DNA of 18,633 nt from Sutterella sp. UBA4713 (GCA_002404465.1 DHJT01000076.1:3153-21785); one strand, 5' to 3'. Counted from the first letter of the stretch, positions 1 through 8,197 are shown. The notes: generated by a model not told the origin, from the sequence alone. Numbers and translations: made by a program.

Positions 1-1617
1 AAGTACATTTTTGTGACCGGCGGCGTTGTATCCGGACTCGGCAAAGGCATCACCGCGGCATCCCTCGGCAGATTGCTGAAATCCCGCGGACTGAAGGTCG
101 CCGCGCAAAAACTGGATCCGTATATCAATGTGGATCCCGGCACCATGAGTCCCTATCAGCACGGCGAGGTCTACGTGACGGAAGACGGCGCGGAGACCGA
201 TCTCGATCTCGGACACTACGAGCGTTTTATCGATATCAATCTGACGAAAAACTCCAACGTAACGACCGGCAAGATTTATCAGTCGATTATTAATAAAGAG
301 CGTCACGGGGACTACTTAGGTCGTACCGTTCAGGTCATTCCCCACGTAACAAACGAAATCAAGGCACATGTGTACGATGTAGCCAAGCTCGAGAATGCGG
401 ATTTTGTCATCACGGAAATCGGCGGAACGGTCGGCGATATCGAAAGCCTGCCGTTTTTAGAGGCCATTCGACAGGTCAAAAAGGACATCGGCAAAGATAA
501 CGTTTTATATATTCACGTGACGCTTGTGCCGTACATTGCCGGAGCAGGGGAACTGAAAACAAAGCCGACGCAGCACTCGGTTAAAGAACTCCGTTCCATC
601 GGCATTCAGCCCGACATCATCGTCTGCCGTACCGAACACCCGATTTCCGAGAGGATGAAGGAAAAGATTGCGCTTTTCTGCGATGTGGAGCCCGAGGCTG
701 TCATTGAAAACATCACGGCTTCTTCCATTTACGACGTACCGGTTTTGATGGAAAAAGAGGGCTTGGATACCATTGCACTTAAAAAACTCGGCCTTGCCGA
801 CAGCCCCAAAGACATGACCGAGTGGCACGAGATGGTCCGGCGCATTCATACACCGTACAAAACCCACGTTTGTATTGCCGTCGTCGGTAAGTACGTCGAC
901 CTTCAAGATGCCTATATCTCGATTACGGAAAGCTTGCACCACGCAGCGGTCTTCGATCAAACAAACCTTCAAATTAAATGGGTCAATGCGGAAAAAATCG
1001 AAGATCCGTCCGTCAATCTTCAGGACGTGTTCTCCAGAGTTGACGCGATTCTGGTTCCCGGCGGCTTCGGCAATCGCGGTATCGAGGGCAAGATTCGCGC
1101 AATTCGGTACGCAAGAGAAAACAAACTGCCGTTCCTCGGAATTTGCCTTGGCATGCAATGCGCCGTTATTGAATTTGCCCGCGATGTTGCCGGCATGACG
1201 GGAGCCAACAGCACGGAGTTTTACGACGAGACCGACTATCCGGTCATTGCCCTGATGAACGAGCAAAAGGATGTGACGGATCTCGGAGGCACGATGCGGC
1301 TCGGTCAGTATCCGTGTGTGACGCAAGAAGGTTCCTTATCGCGTCAAGCTTACGGACACGTGAATATTTCCGAGCGACATCGTCATCGCTGGGAATTTAA
1401 TAATCTGTATCGAGAGGCGCTCACAAGCAAGGGACTGCGTCTGGGCGGTACGTCGCCTGACGGAAAGCTCGTCGAAGTCATTGAGCTGGATCCTGCGATT
1501 CATCCGTGGTTTGTCGGCGTGCAATTCCATCCGGAATTTAAATCCCGTCCGACACGACCCCATCCGCTTTTCCGCGACTTTGTCGCGGCCGCTATTTGTC
1601 ACGCACAAGAAAAGTAG
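1..1617 (+). CDS. pyrG: CTP synthase (5' end cut by window edge)
   Basis: CTP synthase makes CTP from UTP, ATP and glutamine, the last step of pyrimidine nucleotide synthesis in the cytoplasm. The reading frame is open from base 1 with K-Y-I-F-V-T-G-G-V-V-S-G-L-G-K-G, the family's N-terminal P-loop. Relatives begin M-T-K-Y, so about two codons are missing to the left, and the internal GTG at 13 is not the start. The first half is the synthase domain, with the 'DPYINVDPGTMSP' and 'HGEVYVTEDGAETDLDLGHYERF' blocks. The second half is a class I glutamine amidotransferase, with the nucleophile in 'GICLGMQ' and the His/Glu pair in 'VQFHPEF' near the end. At about 540 residues the length is normal. 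It converges on bioN. Confidence 0.97.
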   Translation, partial: KYIFVTGGVVSGLGKGITAASLGRLLKSRGLKVAAQKLDPYINVDPGTMSPYQHGEVYVTEDGAETDLDLGHYERFIDINLTKNSNVTTGKIYQSIINKERHGDYLGRTVQVIPHVTNEIKAHVYDVAKLENADFVITEIGGTVGDIESLPFLEAIRQVKKDIGKDNVLYIHVTLVPYIAGAGELKTKPTQHSVKELRSIGIQPDIIVCRTEHPISERMKEKIALFCDVEPEAVIENITASSIYDVPVLMEKEGLDTIALKKLGLADSPKDMTEWHEMVRRIHTPYKTHVCIAVVGKYVDLQDAYISITESLHHAAVFDQTNLQIKWVNAEKIEDPSVNLQDVFSRVDAILVPGGFGNRGIEGKIRAIRYARENKLPFLGICLGMQCAVIEFARDVAGMTGANSTEFYDETDYPVIALMNEQKDVTDLGGTMRLGQYPCVTQEGSLSRQAYGHVNISERHRHRWEFNNLYREALTSKGLRLGGTSPDGKLVEVIELDPAIHPWFVGVQFHPEFKSRPTRPHPLFRDFVAAAICHAQEK

Positions 1618-1630
1618 CCCTTCCGACAAA

Positions 1631-1663
1631 TCTCTTTAGGAGGTCAAATGCCTCCTAAAGAGA
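1631..1663. terminator. 13-bp inverted repeat between pyrG and bioN, probable shared terminator
   Basis: TCTCTTTAGGAGG (1631-1643) and CCTCCTAAAGAGA (1651-1663) form a perfect 13-bp stem with a 7-base loop, between two convergent genes. On the minus strand it is followed by TTTGT, a weak U-tract. On the plus strand the following CCTTCCC is not a U-tract. The bioN stop codon (1655-1657) lies in one arm. A bidirectional terminator is the simplest reading; strength is uncertain because the U-tracts are poor. Confidence 0.6.
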
Positions 1664-2353
1664 CCTTCCCAAAAAGACAAGATAACCCTCAAGTGCCGTA
1701 AGAAGCACAAAGCTGATCCAAACATAAACGGGAACGCTCGGCAACGCTTCTCGATTCTTATCTTCGGCAAGGCCGCGAAGAAAAAGGGCTTGGGCGTGGG
1801 CCTCCGAATCCGTCTTGACGGTCTTTAGCAATCCGATAAGAAGCATTTTCAGGCGAAAAAGACGCGACATCTTGCCGAAACGAAGATGCACACCGCGCGC
1901 AATTTTTTCAAAAGCCGCTTTTTTTGTCGCAAACGATGATGCGGTCAACAAAAAGGCCGTCTGCACATCGAAGGCTTTTTTTCCTAGAATCGGCTTTAAA
2001 AACAAAGCGAGAGCATAGGACAATCCGGCCGGAGTCGTTTCTTTAGCTAAAAAAGCCGTCCACAAAAACAGTGTGAGCAAACGAAAAAAAAGGATCCCTG
2101 AAAAGCAAAGCGCTTCGGAAACGAGCGCATCTTCAAGTGCGTAGGAAGCCGCAAAGGAAAAGGCAGACCAAAAAAGAGCAAAAAGCCCCCAGGTTTTTAT
2201 AAACGTTCCGAAACGACAAAAACCGTATCGTCCGGTGTAAATCAGAGCCGAGAGGAAAAAAAAGGGGAATAAAACAATCGGCGAAAATGACCAAACAAAG
2301 AGTCCCGTCGGGACAAAAAGCGCAAGAAACAAGCAGTTCTTAGCATGTGCCAT
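1655..2353 (-). CDS. bioN: Energy-coupling factor transporter transmembrane protein (EcfT/BioN type)
   Basis: This is the membrane coupling subunit of the ECF biotin transporter, linking the ATPase (bioM) to the substrate-binding protein (bioY). The 232-residue product starts M-A-H-A-K-N and is rich in hydrophobic segments (about residues 8-40, 50-70, 80-100 and the last 25). Between them is a charged cytoplasmic region with 'SEAHAQALFLRGL', matching the A-x-x-x-R-G coupling motif of EcfT proteins. A longer frame opens at 2404 but would overlap bioM by 46 bases. The ATG at 2353 follows the bioM stop by 5 bases, with a weak AAGAA upstream, and is preferred. The last codons run into the hairpin shared with pyrG. 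Family assignment is firm; biotin specificity comes from the adjacent bioY. Confidence 0.85.
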   Translation of the reverse strand: MAHAKNCLFLALFVPTGLFVWSFSPIVLFPFFFLSALIYTGRYGFCRFGTFIKTWGLFALFWSAFSFAASYALEDALVSEALCFSGILFFRLLTLFLWTAFLAKETTPAGLSYALALFLKPILGKKAFDVQTAFLLTASSFATKKAAFEKIARGVHLRFGKMSRLFRLKMLLIGLLKTVKTDSEAHAQALFLRGLAEDKNREALPSVPVYVWISFVLLTALEGYLVFLGRSL

Positions 2354-2358
2354 GGTTC

Positions 2359-3006
2359 TTAGAACGGACGGATTCCGTACTCCGGGTGAGAGGCAACCGC
2401 GCATCGAACCGCATTCGGTGTCGGGTAAAAGAGCGCGTTTCCTTCATAAAGAATCACGACACAGTCGCCGTTTTTCAAAAGAGGTAAGAACGCATCGGCC
2501 TCATGTGTGGCAATCATCATCGTTCGACTCACCCGAAGCTCTTTGAGCGTTGCGATCAGTTCTTTGATGCCCGGCCAATCCAATCCTGACGTAGGCTCAT
2601 CGAAAAGGACAACCGCTGAAGGCGGAAAAAACGTTGTAAGAAGCGCAAGTTTTCGTCTCTGCCCGAATGACAGGTCACTGACACGAGCGAGCGGATCAAG
2701 ACAAAAGCGGGATAAAAGGCCCTGTGCCGAGCAGCGTGTTTTCGCGTCCGGATCCGGGTAAGGCAAAAGCAGTTCTTCCAAAGGGGTTTGTCCGAAAAGC
2801 GCATAGTCCGAATCCTGGATCAAAAGATTCGGACGATCGGAGGTGACAACAGAACCTGATTCAGGTTTTATCAAACGGGCTAGAACCGATAAAAGCGTAC
2901 TTTTTCCCGATCCGTTCGCGCCGAGAAGCAGACAAAGACCCCCGTGCGGAACCGTGAAGGTCACGTTCTTGAGAGTGCGGCAAGTCAGGTCCTTAACTTC
3001 AATCAT
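2359..3006 (-). CDS. bioM: Biotin ECF transporter ATP-binding protein
   Basis: ABC-type ATPase that powers biotin uptake through the BioMNY complex on the cytoplasmic face of the inner membrane. Counted from the chosen start (M-I-E-V-K-D-L), the 215-residue protein has Walker A GANGSGKS at 29-36, a Q-loop glutamine near 65, signature LSFGQ at 113-117, Walker B VVLFDEP at about 133-139, and the switch histidine in 'IATHEAD' near 169, so it should be active. A longer frame begins at 3036. However, the ATG at 3006 overlaps the bioY stop in the ATGA arrangement typical of translational coupling, and it fits the family N-terminus. It could be called a generic EcfA; the context makes BioM most likely. 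Confidence 0.9.
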   Translation of the reverse strand: MIEVKDLTCRTLKNVTFTVPHGGLCLLLGANGSGKSTLLSVLARLIKPESGSVVTSDRPNLLIQDSDYALFGQTPLEELLLPYPDPDAKTRCSAQGLLSRFCLDPLARVSDLSFGQRRKLALLTTFFPPSAVVLFDEPTSGLDWPGIKELIATLKELRVSRTMMIATHEADAFLPLLKNGDCVVILYEGNALFYPTPNAVRCAVASHPEYGIRPF

Positions 3007-3512
3007 CGCGCGAAGCGCCCCCGTGTCATCCGCCAAAAAAGATACGCAAGACCGACTTTCACGAGATCTGCCGGCACAAACACTAAATCCATGTGAGCGG
3101 CTTGAACCAGTGTTTTATTAAGTGTCAAACTCATGCCGACAATTCCGCAGGCATGACAGGCCGCAAGTGCAGCGACAAGGACGAGAAGTGAGACAACAAA
3201 TCCGCCTTTTCGCGCGAGTCCGGCAATAAAAGCCAAAAAAAGAAAGCCGACGAGATACCCGCCCGAAGGACCGAGAAGAACACCCAATCCGGCCTTACCT
3301 CCGGCAAATATCGGAAGCCCCACAAGTCCGGCAAGCAAATAGAGAGCAACGGCAAGCACGGCCGTACGAGAGCCGAGGAAAAGCCCCGCAAATGCAATCA
3401 ACAAAACCTGCAAGGTTATCGGAACGGGACCGATGGGAATGACAAAGAAACTTGCCAGTCCTATCAAGGCGGCAAACTCGGCTGCATAAGCAAGATGTCG
3501 AATTCGATCCAT
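3003..3512 (-). CDS. bioY: Biotin transporter BioY (S-component)
   Basis: Integral membrane protein that binds biotin and, with BioM and BioN, carries it inward. Family landmarks are 'PVPITLQ' near the N-terminus and the glycine-rich stretch 'GLPIFAGG' plus 'LLGPSGGYLVGF'; the rest is about six hydrophobic helices. In-frame starts exist at 3551 (GTG), 3536, 3518 and 3512. The first two lie at or inside the U-tract of the rpsT terminator. The ATG at 3512 gives 169 residues, begins M-D-R-I-R-H, and has GGA seven bases upstream, so it is chosen with moderate certainty. It is the first gene of bioY-bioM-bioN, overlapping bioM by 4 bases. No clear promoter separates it from rpsT. Confidence 0.92.
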   Translation of the reverse strand: MDRIRHLAYAAEFAALIGLASFFVIPIGPVPITLQVLLIAFAGLFLGSRTAVLAVALYLLAGLVGLPIFAGGKAGLGVLLGPSGGYLVGFLFLAFIAGLARKGGFVVSLLVLVAALAACHACGIVGMSLTLNKTLVQAAHMDLVFVPADLVKVGLAYLFWRMTRGRFAR

Positions 3513-3537
3513 GAACATGTCCGAATAAAGAAACATG

Positions 3538-3573
3538 AAAAAAAAACGCACCGAGGAGCAGTCGATGCGTTTT
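3538..3573 (-). terminator. Rho-independent terminator after rpsT
   Basis: Read on the minus strand, ACGCATCGA (3570-3562) and TCGGTGCGT (3554-3546) pair over 9 bp with one G-U, around a 7-base loop. The stem is extended by flanking A:T pairs and followed by an unbroken run of about eight Ts (3545-3538). It lies 60 bases beyond the rpsT stop and just ahead of bioY, so it should end rpsT transcripts and limit read-through into the biotin genes. Confidence 0.85.
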
Positions 3574-3635
3574 CTCTTTAAAGGCTAATCCACCCCCACT
3601 GAGGGATGAAGACGGAAAAGCTCATAGAACCGAAC

Positions 3636-3899
3636 TTAAGCCATCGCCTTGATAGCGGCGCTCAAACGGCTCTTATGACGCGCAGCGGCGTTCTTGTGCA
3701 GAGCACCCTTGGAGCACATCGCGTCAACCAGACACTGCGCCTTTTTGAAGGTTTCGGTCGCAACGGCCTTGTCACCGGACAAAATCGCCTTACGGACGCT
3801 CTTGACGGCGGTACGGTACTGCGTACGTTGCGCAGAAAGATGCTGGTTGCGGGCAACGGCTTGACGGGCACGTTTGCGAGCTTGTTTAGTATTAGCCAT
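3636..3899 (-). CDS. rpsT: 30S ribosomal protein S20
   Basis: Small basic protein that binds 16S rRNA early in 30S assembly. The 87-residue product begins M-A-N-T-K-Q-A-R-K-R-A-R-Q and ends A-I-K-A-M-A, both typical of S20, with the usual length and high Arg/Lys/Ala content. AGGA lies eight bases before the ATG. It is divergent from murJ, an arrangement I recall as common in betaproteobacteria. A promoter (4072-4100) and a leader of about 165 bases lie upstream, and a strong terminator lies downstream. S20 synthesis is autoregulated in E. coli; the leader hairpins here might serve the same end, but that is inference. Confidence 0.97.
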   Translation of the reverse strand: MANTKQARKRARQAVARNQHLSAQRTQYRTAVKSVRKAILSGDKAVATETFKKAQCLVDAMCSKGALHKNAAARHKSRLSAAIKAMA

Positions 3900-3914
3900 T
3901 TAGGGTTTCCTAAA
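3899..3914 (-). promoter_or_regulatory. Hairpin enclosing the rpsT Shine-Dalgarno and first start-codon base
   Basis: On the minus strand TTTAGG (3914-3909) and CCTAAA (3904-3899) form a 6-bp stem around a 4-base loop. The AGG of the Shine-Dalgarno is in the 5' arm, and the A of the ATG is the last base of the 3' arm. It could dampen translation initiation. The stem is A/U-rich and short, so an effect is possible rather than certain. Confidence 0.4.
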
Positions 3915-4033
3915 AATAAATGCTTGAAAAGGGCAAGCCCCCGGTACGAAAACGATTCCGGTGCGCCCCTCGCATTAATCAGCCGTGGGCTCGGCCGGTA
4001 TGTGTTTACAATGTCGCTTACCGAAAACAAAGA

Positions 4034-4051
4034 GGGCGAAAAATTTCGCCC
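4034..4051 (-). promoter_or_regulatory. Palindromic hairpin in the rpsT leader
   Basis: GGGCGAAA (4034-4041) and TTTCGCCC (4044-4051) form a perfect 8-bp inverted repeat with a 2-base spacer. It lies about 20 bases into the predicted rpsT transcript and is followed on the minus strand by the T-rich CTCTTTGTTTTC. It could be a leader attenuator or a protein-binding site; the U-tract is interrupted, so I do not call a terminator. Confidence 0.4.
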
Positions 4052-4071
4052 CGATTTTCGAAAAGCGCCGT

Positions 4072-4100
4072 ATTTTAACAAAATCGCGGCCTTGCGACAA
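4072..4100 (-). promoter_or_regulatory. Sigma-70 type promoter for rpsT
   Basis: Read on the minus strand, TTGTCG (4100-4095) and TAAAAT (4077-4072) are separated by exactly 17 bases and followed by a GC-rich discriminator (ACGGCGC). Such discriminators are typical of growth-rate-controlled ribosomal promoters. Transcription would start near 4065, giving a leader of about 165 bases. Confidence 0.6.
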
Positions 4101-4129
4101 GAATTTACCTCGAAAAATAAAGACGCCAC

Positions 4130-5683
4130 ATGTCCTTACTGCACTCGGCGGCCACGGTTTCCGCCTTTACGATGCTCTCGCGTATCACGGGACTCATTCG
4201 CGACATGCTCATTGCTCGGTATTTCGGCGTCTGTGCCGCTACCGATGCCTTTTACGTTGCCTTTCGTATTCCCAATCTTTTGCGCAGACTTTTTGCCGAA
4301 GGCGCATTTTCTCAGGCTTTCGTGCCGATGCTCTCGCAGGTTAAAGAAAAAGAGAGCACGTCTCGTACCAAAGAATTTATCAATCACGTCTTCACGCTTC
4401 TGGCCATTGCCGTCTTTCTCACAAGCATTCTCGGAGTGCTTCTGGCACCGGCAGTCGTTTGGATGATTGCCACGGGGTTTACAAAAAATCCGACAACGTT
4501 TGATTTGGCGGTGGCGTTAACGCGCTTTATGTTCCCGTACATTATTTTCATGAGCCTTGTGGCGCTGTCCGCAGCCGTTCTAAACACCTGGCGCCACTTT
4601 GCCGTTCCTGCCTTTACGCCGGTTCTTTTGAATTTGAGTTTCATTGCATTCATTGTCCTAGTCAGCGAGCACCTCGCAGAGCCCGTGTGGGCTCTTGCCT
4701 TTGCCGTTCTTGTCGGCGGCGTCTTGCAGATCGGAACACAACTTGTGCAACTCAAACGCATGGGACTTATGCCGTGTTTTACTTCGGTAAAAAAAGCTTT
4801 GTCCGACAAAGACGTCACGCATACGCTCCGTTTGATGGTACCGGCAATCGTCGGCGTTGCCGTGGCCCCGATTTCGATTCTGATCAACACCAATATTGCA
4901 TCACGATTGACCGAAGGGTCCGTCACGTGGCTAAGCTACGCCGATCGTCTCATGGAATTTCCGACGGCTCTTTTGGGTGTGGCGCTCGGTTCGGTACTCC
5001 TGCCGAGTCTTTCCCGCTCGTACGCCCGAGGCGATATGAATCGATATCAGGATCTGTTGGATACGGGACTTAAAGTCGTGTTTCTTCTGGCCGTTCCGGC
5101 AGCCGTCGGCTTGTTCTTTCTAGCCGAAGGGTTTTCGGCCGTTCTCTTTCAGGGGAAAAACTTTTCAGCACTTGATGTCGCACAAACTTCGATTGCCATT
5201 CGCGGTTATGCCGTCGGAATGATCGGGCTTGTCGGCATCAAGATTATCGCGCCGGCTTTTTATGCACGTAAAGACATTAAAACCCCCGTGATTGTCGCAA
5301 TTGGCAGTGTAATCTTCGTACAAAGTCTGAACCTAGTCACCGTTCCGCTCTTTGCCCATGCGGGATTGGCCCTGTCGGTCGCTTTGGGTTCGTGCTTTAA
5401 TGCACTCGTATTACTTGCTCTTTTAGCCAAGCGCAAATGGTATAAGCCTGCAGGCGGTTGGATGCTTTACGCCGTGCGCATCCTGGCGGCCGGAATCGCT
5501 ATGGCAGGATTTCTGTACCTGATTCAATCAGGTACGAATTGGGCTGCAATGCAAAATACGTGGCAACTGCGCCTTGCGTTCGTCCTCGGAATCACGGCCC
5601 TGGCAGCCCTTGTTTACTTTGCTCTTTTGGGACTGCTCGGGTGGCGAGGGCAGGAACTTAAAGACGCCGCACGACAAAATTAA
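4130..5683 (+). CDS. murJ: Lipid II flippase MurJ (MviN)
   Basis: Inner-membrane MOP-superfamily protein that moves lipid II to the periplasmic face for peptidoglycan synthesis. The 517-residue length is normal and the sequence is hydrophobic throughout, consistent with the family's 14 membrane helices. The N-terminus (M-S-L-L-H-S-A-A-T-V-S) is characteristic. Residues R18, R24, D39 and R52 match the positions needed in E. coli MurJ, and R273 in 'SYADRLMEFP' corresponds to E. coli R270. It follows a 230-base intergenic region shared with rpsT. TACAAT at 4007-4012 could be its -10, but I see no convincing -35. yggS follows after 12 bases and is probably co-transcribed. Confidence 0.95.
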   Translation: MSLLHSAATVSAFTMLSRITGLIRDMLIARYFGVCAATDAFYVAFRIPNLLRRLFAEGAFSQAFVPMLSQVKEKESTSRTKEFINHVFTLLAIAVFLTSILGVLLAPAVVWMIATGFTKNPTTFDLAVALTRFMFPYIIFMSLVALSAAVLNTWRHFAVPAFTPVLLNLSFIAFIVLVSEHLAEPVWALAFAVLVGGVLQIGTQLVQLKRMGLMPCFTSVKKALSDKDVTHTLRLMVPAIVGVAVAPISILINTNIASRLTEGSVTWLSYADRLMEFPTALLGVALGSVLLPSLSRSYARGDMNRYQDLLDTGLKVVFLLAVPAAVGLFFLAEGFSAVLFQGKNFSALDVAQTSIAIRGYAVGMIGLVGIKIIAPAFYARKDIKTPVIVAIGSVIFVQSLNLVTVPLFAHAGLALSVALGSCFNALVLLALLAKRKWYKPAGGWMLYAVRILAAGIAMAGFLYLIQSGTNWAAMQNTWQLRLAFVLGITALAALVYFALLGLLGWRGQELKDAARQN

Positions 5684-5695
5684 AAAGGATCGATT

Positions 5696-6400
5696 GTGTC
5701 GGAATTAATTCCCGGAATTCAAAATCGTCTTGACGACGTTCTTAACCAAATAAAAAACGCACCGAAACTGGAAAACCACGTCGATTTACTGGCTGTGAGC
5801 AAAACCTTCCCGAAGGAAGCTGTTTTAATTGCTGCACAGGCCGGGCAACGACTTTTCGGAGAAAACTACGCTCAGGAAGGATGCGAAAAAGTCAATTGGT
5901 TCCGAGAAAACCATCCGGAACTTAAGCTTGTTTGGCACTTTATCGGTCCTGTGCAAGCCAATAAAACGCGTCCCATTGCCGAGCATTTTGATTGGGTTGA
6001 GAGTATTAACCGCGAAAAAATCGCACGGCGTTTAGACGAACAAAGGCCGGAATCCATGGGACCGCTTAACGTTCTGATTGAAGTCAATATCGACGGTGAA
6101 GTAAGTAAATCCGGCGTCATGCCCGAGGATGTTCCGGCTTTGTGCGACATCATCAAAAGCCTTTCGCACCTGCGCTTGCGCGGCCTGATGGCCATTCCCG
6201 CTCCGGCTAAAACGCACGAAGAAAAACTCAAACCCCTTCGTGCCATGAGAGCGCTTTACGAATCGCTTCGTGAAAGATACGGATTTGACACGCTCTCGAT
6301 GGGCATGAGTGACGATCGCTTGGAAGCCCTTGAGGCCGGGACGACGCAAATTCGCGTCGGGACGGCGATTTTCGGGCATCGCGACTACAGTACGAAGTGA
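5696..6400 (+). CDS. yggS: YggS/PROSC family pyridoxal phosphate homeostasis protein
   Basis: A cytoplasmic PLP-binding protein with an alanine-racemase-like TIM-barrel fold and no known catalytic reaction. The family buffers PLP and affects amino acid and B6 balance. The 234-residue product carries 'LLAVSKTFP' with the PLP lysine at K36, 'LFGENYAQE', 'WHFIGPVQANK' (relatives have WHFIGxLQxNK) and 'SMGMSDD' near the end. The start is GTG at 5696, supported by AAGGAT six bases upstream and by the usual family length. It lies 12 bases after murJ and ends one base before the convergent thiC stop, with no terminator between them. Confidence 0.93.
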   Translation: MSELIPGIQNRLDDVLNQIKNAPKLENHVDLLAVSKTFPKEAVLIAAQAGQRLFGENYAQEGCEKVNWFRENHPELKLVWHFIGPVQANKTRPIAEHFDWVESINREKIARRLDEQRPESMGPLNVLIEVNIDGEVSKSGVMPEDVPALCDIIKSLSHLRLRGLMAIPAPAKTHEEKLKPLRAMRALYESLRERYGFDTLSMGMSDDRLEALEAGTTQIRVGTAIFGHRDYSTK

Positions 6401-6401
6401 C

Positions 6402-8165
6402 TTAGTCGTTCTTTTTTCGACACCAAGCGCGCACTTCTTCCGTAATGCGCATAGCGCAAAACTTCGGGCCGCACATGGAGCAAAAATGCGCGGCTTTCAT
6501 GCTGTCTTTAGCCAGCGTCGCATCGTGGTAAGCGCGTGCCGTTTCCGGATCAAACGCCAAATTAAATTGATCGAGCCAGCGAAACTCAAAACGCGCTTTG
6601 CTCATTGCATTATCGCGAATCTGAGCTCCGGAAACGCCCTTGGCCAAATCGGCCGCATGCGCCGCGATTTTGTAAGCAATAAGCCCTGCACGCACATCGT
6701 TTTTATTCGGAAGCCCCAAGTGCTCCTTGGGTGTCACATAACAGAGCATTGCCGTTCCGAGAGCACCGATTGTCGCAGCACCGACGGCGCTTGTAATGTG
6801 ATCGTACCCGGCAGCACAATCGGCCACCAAGGGGCCTAGGGTGTAAAAAGGGGCTGCGTCGCAAAGCATCTGTTCGGCCGAAACGTTTTCGGCTACCCGG
6901 TGCAACGGAATGTGTCCCGGTCCCTCGATCAAAACCTGCACGTCATGCGCTCGGGCACGTCTGGCCAATGCCCCGAGTTCGGCAAGTTCGGCCATCTGTG
7001 CCTTGTCGCACGCATCATGTAAGGACCCGGGTCGTAGCCCGTCGCCTAAACTCAATGTCGCATCATAGGAAGCGAGAATTTCACAGAGCTCGTCAAAATG
7101 CGTCCAAAGGAAGTTTTCCGCATTGTGACGCATGCACCATAAAGCCATAACGGAGCCGCCGCGAGAAACGATGCCGGTAAGACGCTTCTCGGTCATCGGA
7201 ATAAAACAAAGGCGGACTCCGGCATGAATCGTAAAGTAATCAACCCCTTGCTCGGCCTGCTCGATAACGGTGTCGCGAAAAAGTTCCCATGTAAGCTTTT
7301 CAGCCTGTCCGTCGACCTTTTCCAATGCTTCATAAAGCGGCACGGTTCCGATCGGCACGGGGCTGTTACGAAGAATCCACTCGCGTGTCTGACCGATGGC
7401 TTTCCCGGTTGACAAGTCCATCACGGTATCTGCTCCCCAACGAACGGCCCAAATCATTTTGTCGACTTCTTCGGCAATATCGGACGCAACGGCCGAATTG
7501 CCGATGTTTGCATTGACCTTCGTTAAAAAAGCACGGCCGATAACCATGGGTTCGGATTCGGGATGATTAATCGATGCGGGCAAAACGGCTCGCCCCGCGG
7601 CAATTTCGTCGCGCACAAACTCCGGGGTAATCGTGTTCGGACAAGTAAAGGGAAGGGAGGGGGCCGGATGCTCGAAAGTTAATGCTGCGCGACTTTCGGA
7701 CGATAGCGCCGACAGACTTCGAAGATAAGCCGTACGATTGACGTTTTCTCGAATCGCTGCAAACTCCATCTCCGGGGTGACAATGCCGGCTTTCGCGTAC
7801 GCAAGTTGCGTCGGATGAATCAGAGCTTTTGCGCGTCTTACGTGCGTATTACCTGCAAAGGGATTGTCCTTGAAGGGTGTTTTCGGAGACGGCAAAACCT
7901 CGGTGTCGGCACGCTGTTTAATCCAATCGGCGCGTCGTTTGGCAATGCCGATGCGGCAATCGGGCTGTTGCACGCAATCGCCCCAAGGGCCCGATGTGTC
8001 ATAAAGAAAAACCGGCGGATTCACCTCGCTTTTTCCTTGAGGAAGCACGGAATCGGCTTGATAAACGGCTTTCATCGGCACGGGACCGCAGATTGATCCT
8101 GAAACCGTTATGCGCTCAACGCGTGAACAAGAACTTGTGGCAATAGCAATGGTTTTATCCGTCAT
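6402..8165 (-). CDS. thiC: Phosphomethylpyrimidine synthase ThiC
   Basis: Radical-SAM enzyme that converts aminoimidazole ribotide to hydroxymethylpyrimidine phosphate, the pyrimidine half of thiamine. The core carries 'VFLYDTSGPWGD', 'SRGGSVMALWCMRH', 'LSLGDGLRPGS', 'IEGPGHIP' and, at the C-terminus, the CxxCxxxxC iron-sulfur motif (C562, C565, C570). The frame stays open to 8249, but that ATG lies inside the TPP aptamer. The ATG at 8165 (M-T-D-K-T-I-A) gives 587 residues and is the only plausible downstream start, although it has no Shine-Dalgarno. Compared with E. coli ThiC the protein lacks a leading extension and starts just before the conserved 'GPVPM' segment. No other thiamine gene is adjacent. 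Control by the TPP riboswitch is clear. Confidence 0.96.
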   Translation of the reverse strand: MTDKTIAIATSSCSRVERITVSGSICGPVPMKAVYQADSVLPQGKSEVNPPVFLYDTSGPWGDCVQQPDCRIGIAKRRADWIKQRADTEVLPSPKTPFKDNPFAGNTHVRRAKALIHPTQLAYAKAGIVTPEMEFAAIRENVNRTAYLRSLSALSSESRAALTFEHPAPSLPFTCPNTITPEFVRDEIAAGRAVLPASINHPESEPMVIGRAFLTKVNANIGNSAVASDIAEEVDKMIWAVRWGADTVMDLSTGKAIGQTREWILRNSPVPIGTVPLYEALEKVDGQAEKLTWELFRDTVIEQAEQGVDYFTIHAGVRLCFIPMTEKRLTGIVSRGGSVMALWCMRHNAENFLWTHFDELCEILASYDATLSLGDGLRPGSLHDACDKAQMAELAELGALARRARAHDVQVLIEGPGHIPLHRVAENVSAEQMLCDAAPFYTLGPLVADCAAGYDHITSAVGAATIGALGTAMLCYVTPKEHLGLPNKNDVRAGLIAYKIAAHAADLAKGVSGAQIRDNAMSKARFEFRWLDQFNLAFDPETARAYHDATLAKDSMKAAHFCSMCGPKFCAMRITEEVRAWCRKKND

Positions 8166-8197
8166 AGTCGCATTTGAAAAAACGGGAGGTGCGACTA
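8165..8197 (-). promoter_or_regulatory. Hairpin in the thiC leader that includes the start codon's first base
   Basis: On the minus strand TAGTCGCA (8197-8190) and TGCGACTA (8172-8165) form a perfect 8-bp stem with a 17-base loop; the last base of the 3' arm is the A of the thiC ATG. The loop holds CCTCCC followed by six Ts. The hairpin sits between the aptamer and the gene, where an expression platform is expected, so it may control translation initiation. The structure is read from the sequence; its role is inferred. Confidence 0.55.

Noticed and set aside
505..1326. 273-codon open frame on the minus strand inside pyrG
   Set aside because: Fully antisense to a well-conserved gene, with no recognisable domain and composition typical of a mirrored codon-third-position bias.
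2354..2404. N-terminal extension of bioN to an ATG at 2404
   Set aside because: It would overlap bioM by 46 bases and add a non-hydrophobic, atypical leader; the ATG at 2353 just after the bioM stop fits better.
3606..4466. 286-codon plus-strand frame over rpsT and the start of murJ
   Set aside because: It is antisense to rpsT, crosses the promoter region and overlaps murJ in another frame; its translation is low-complexity Arg/Ser/Phe-rich sequence with no family match.
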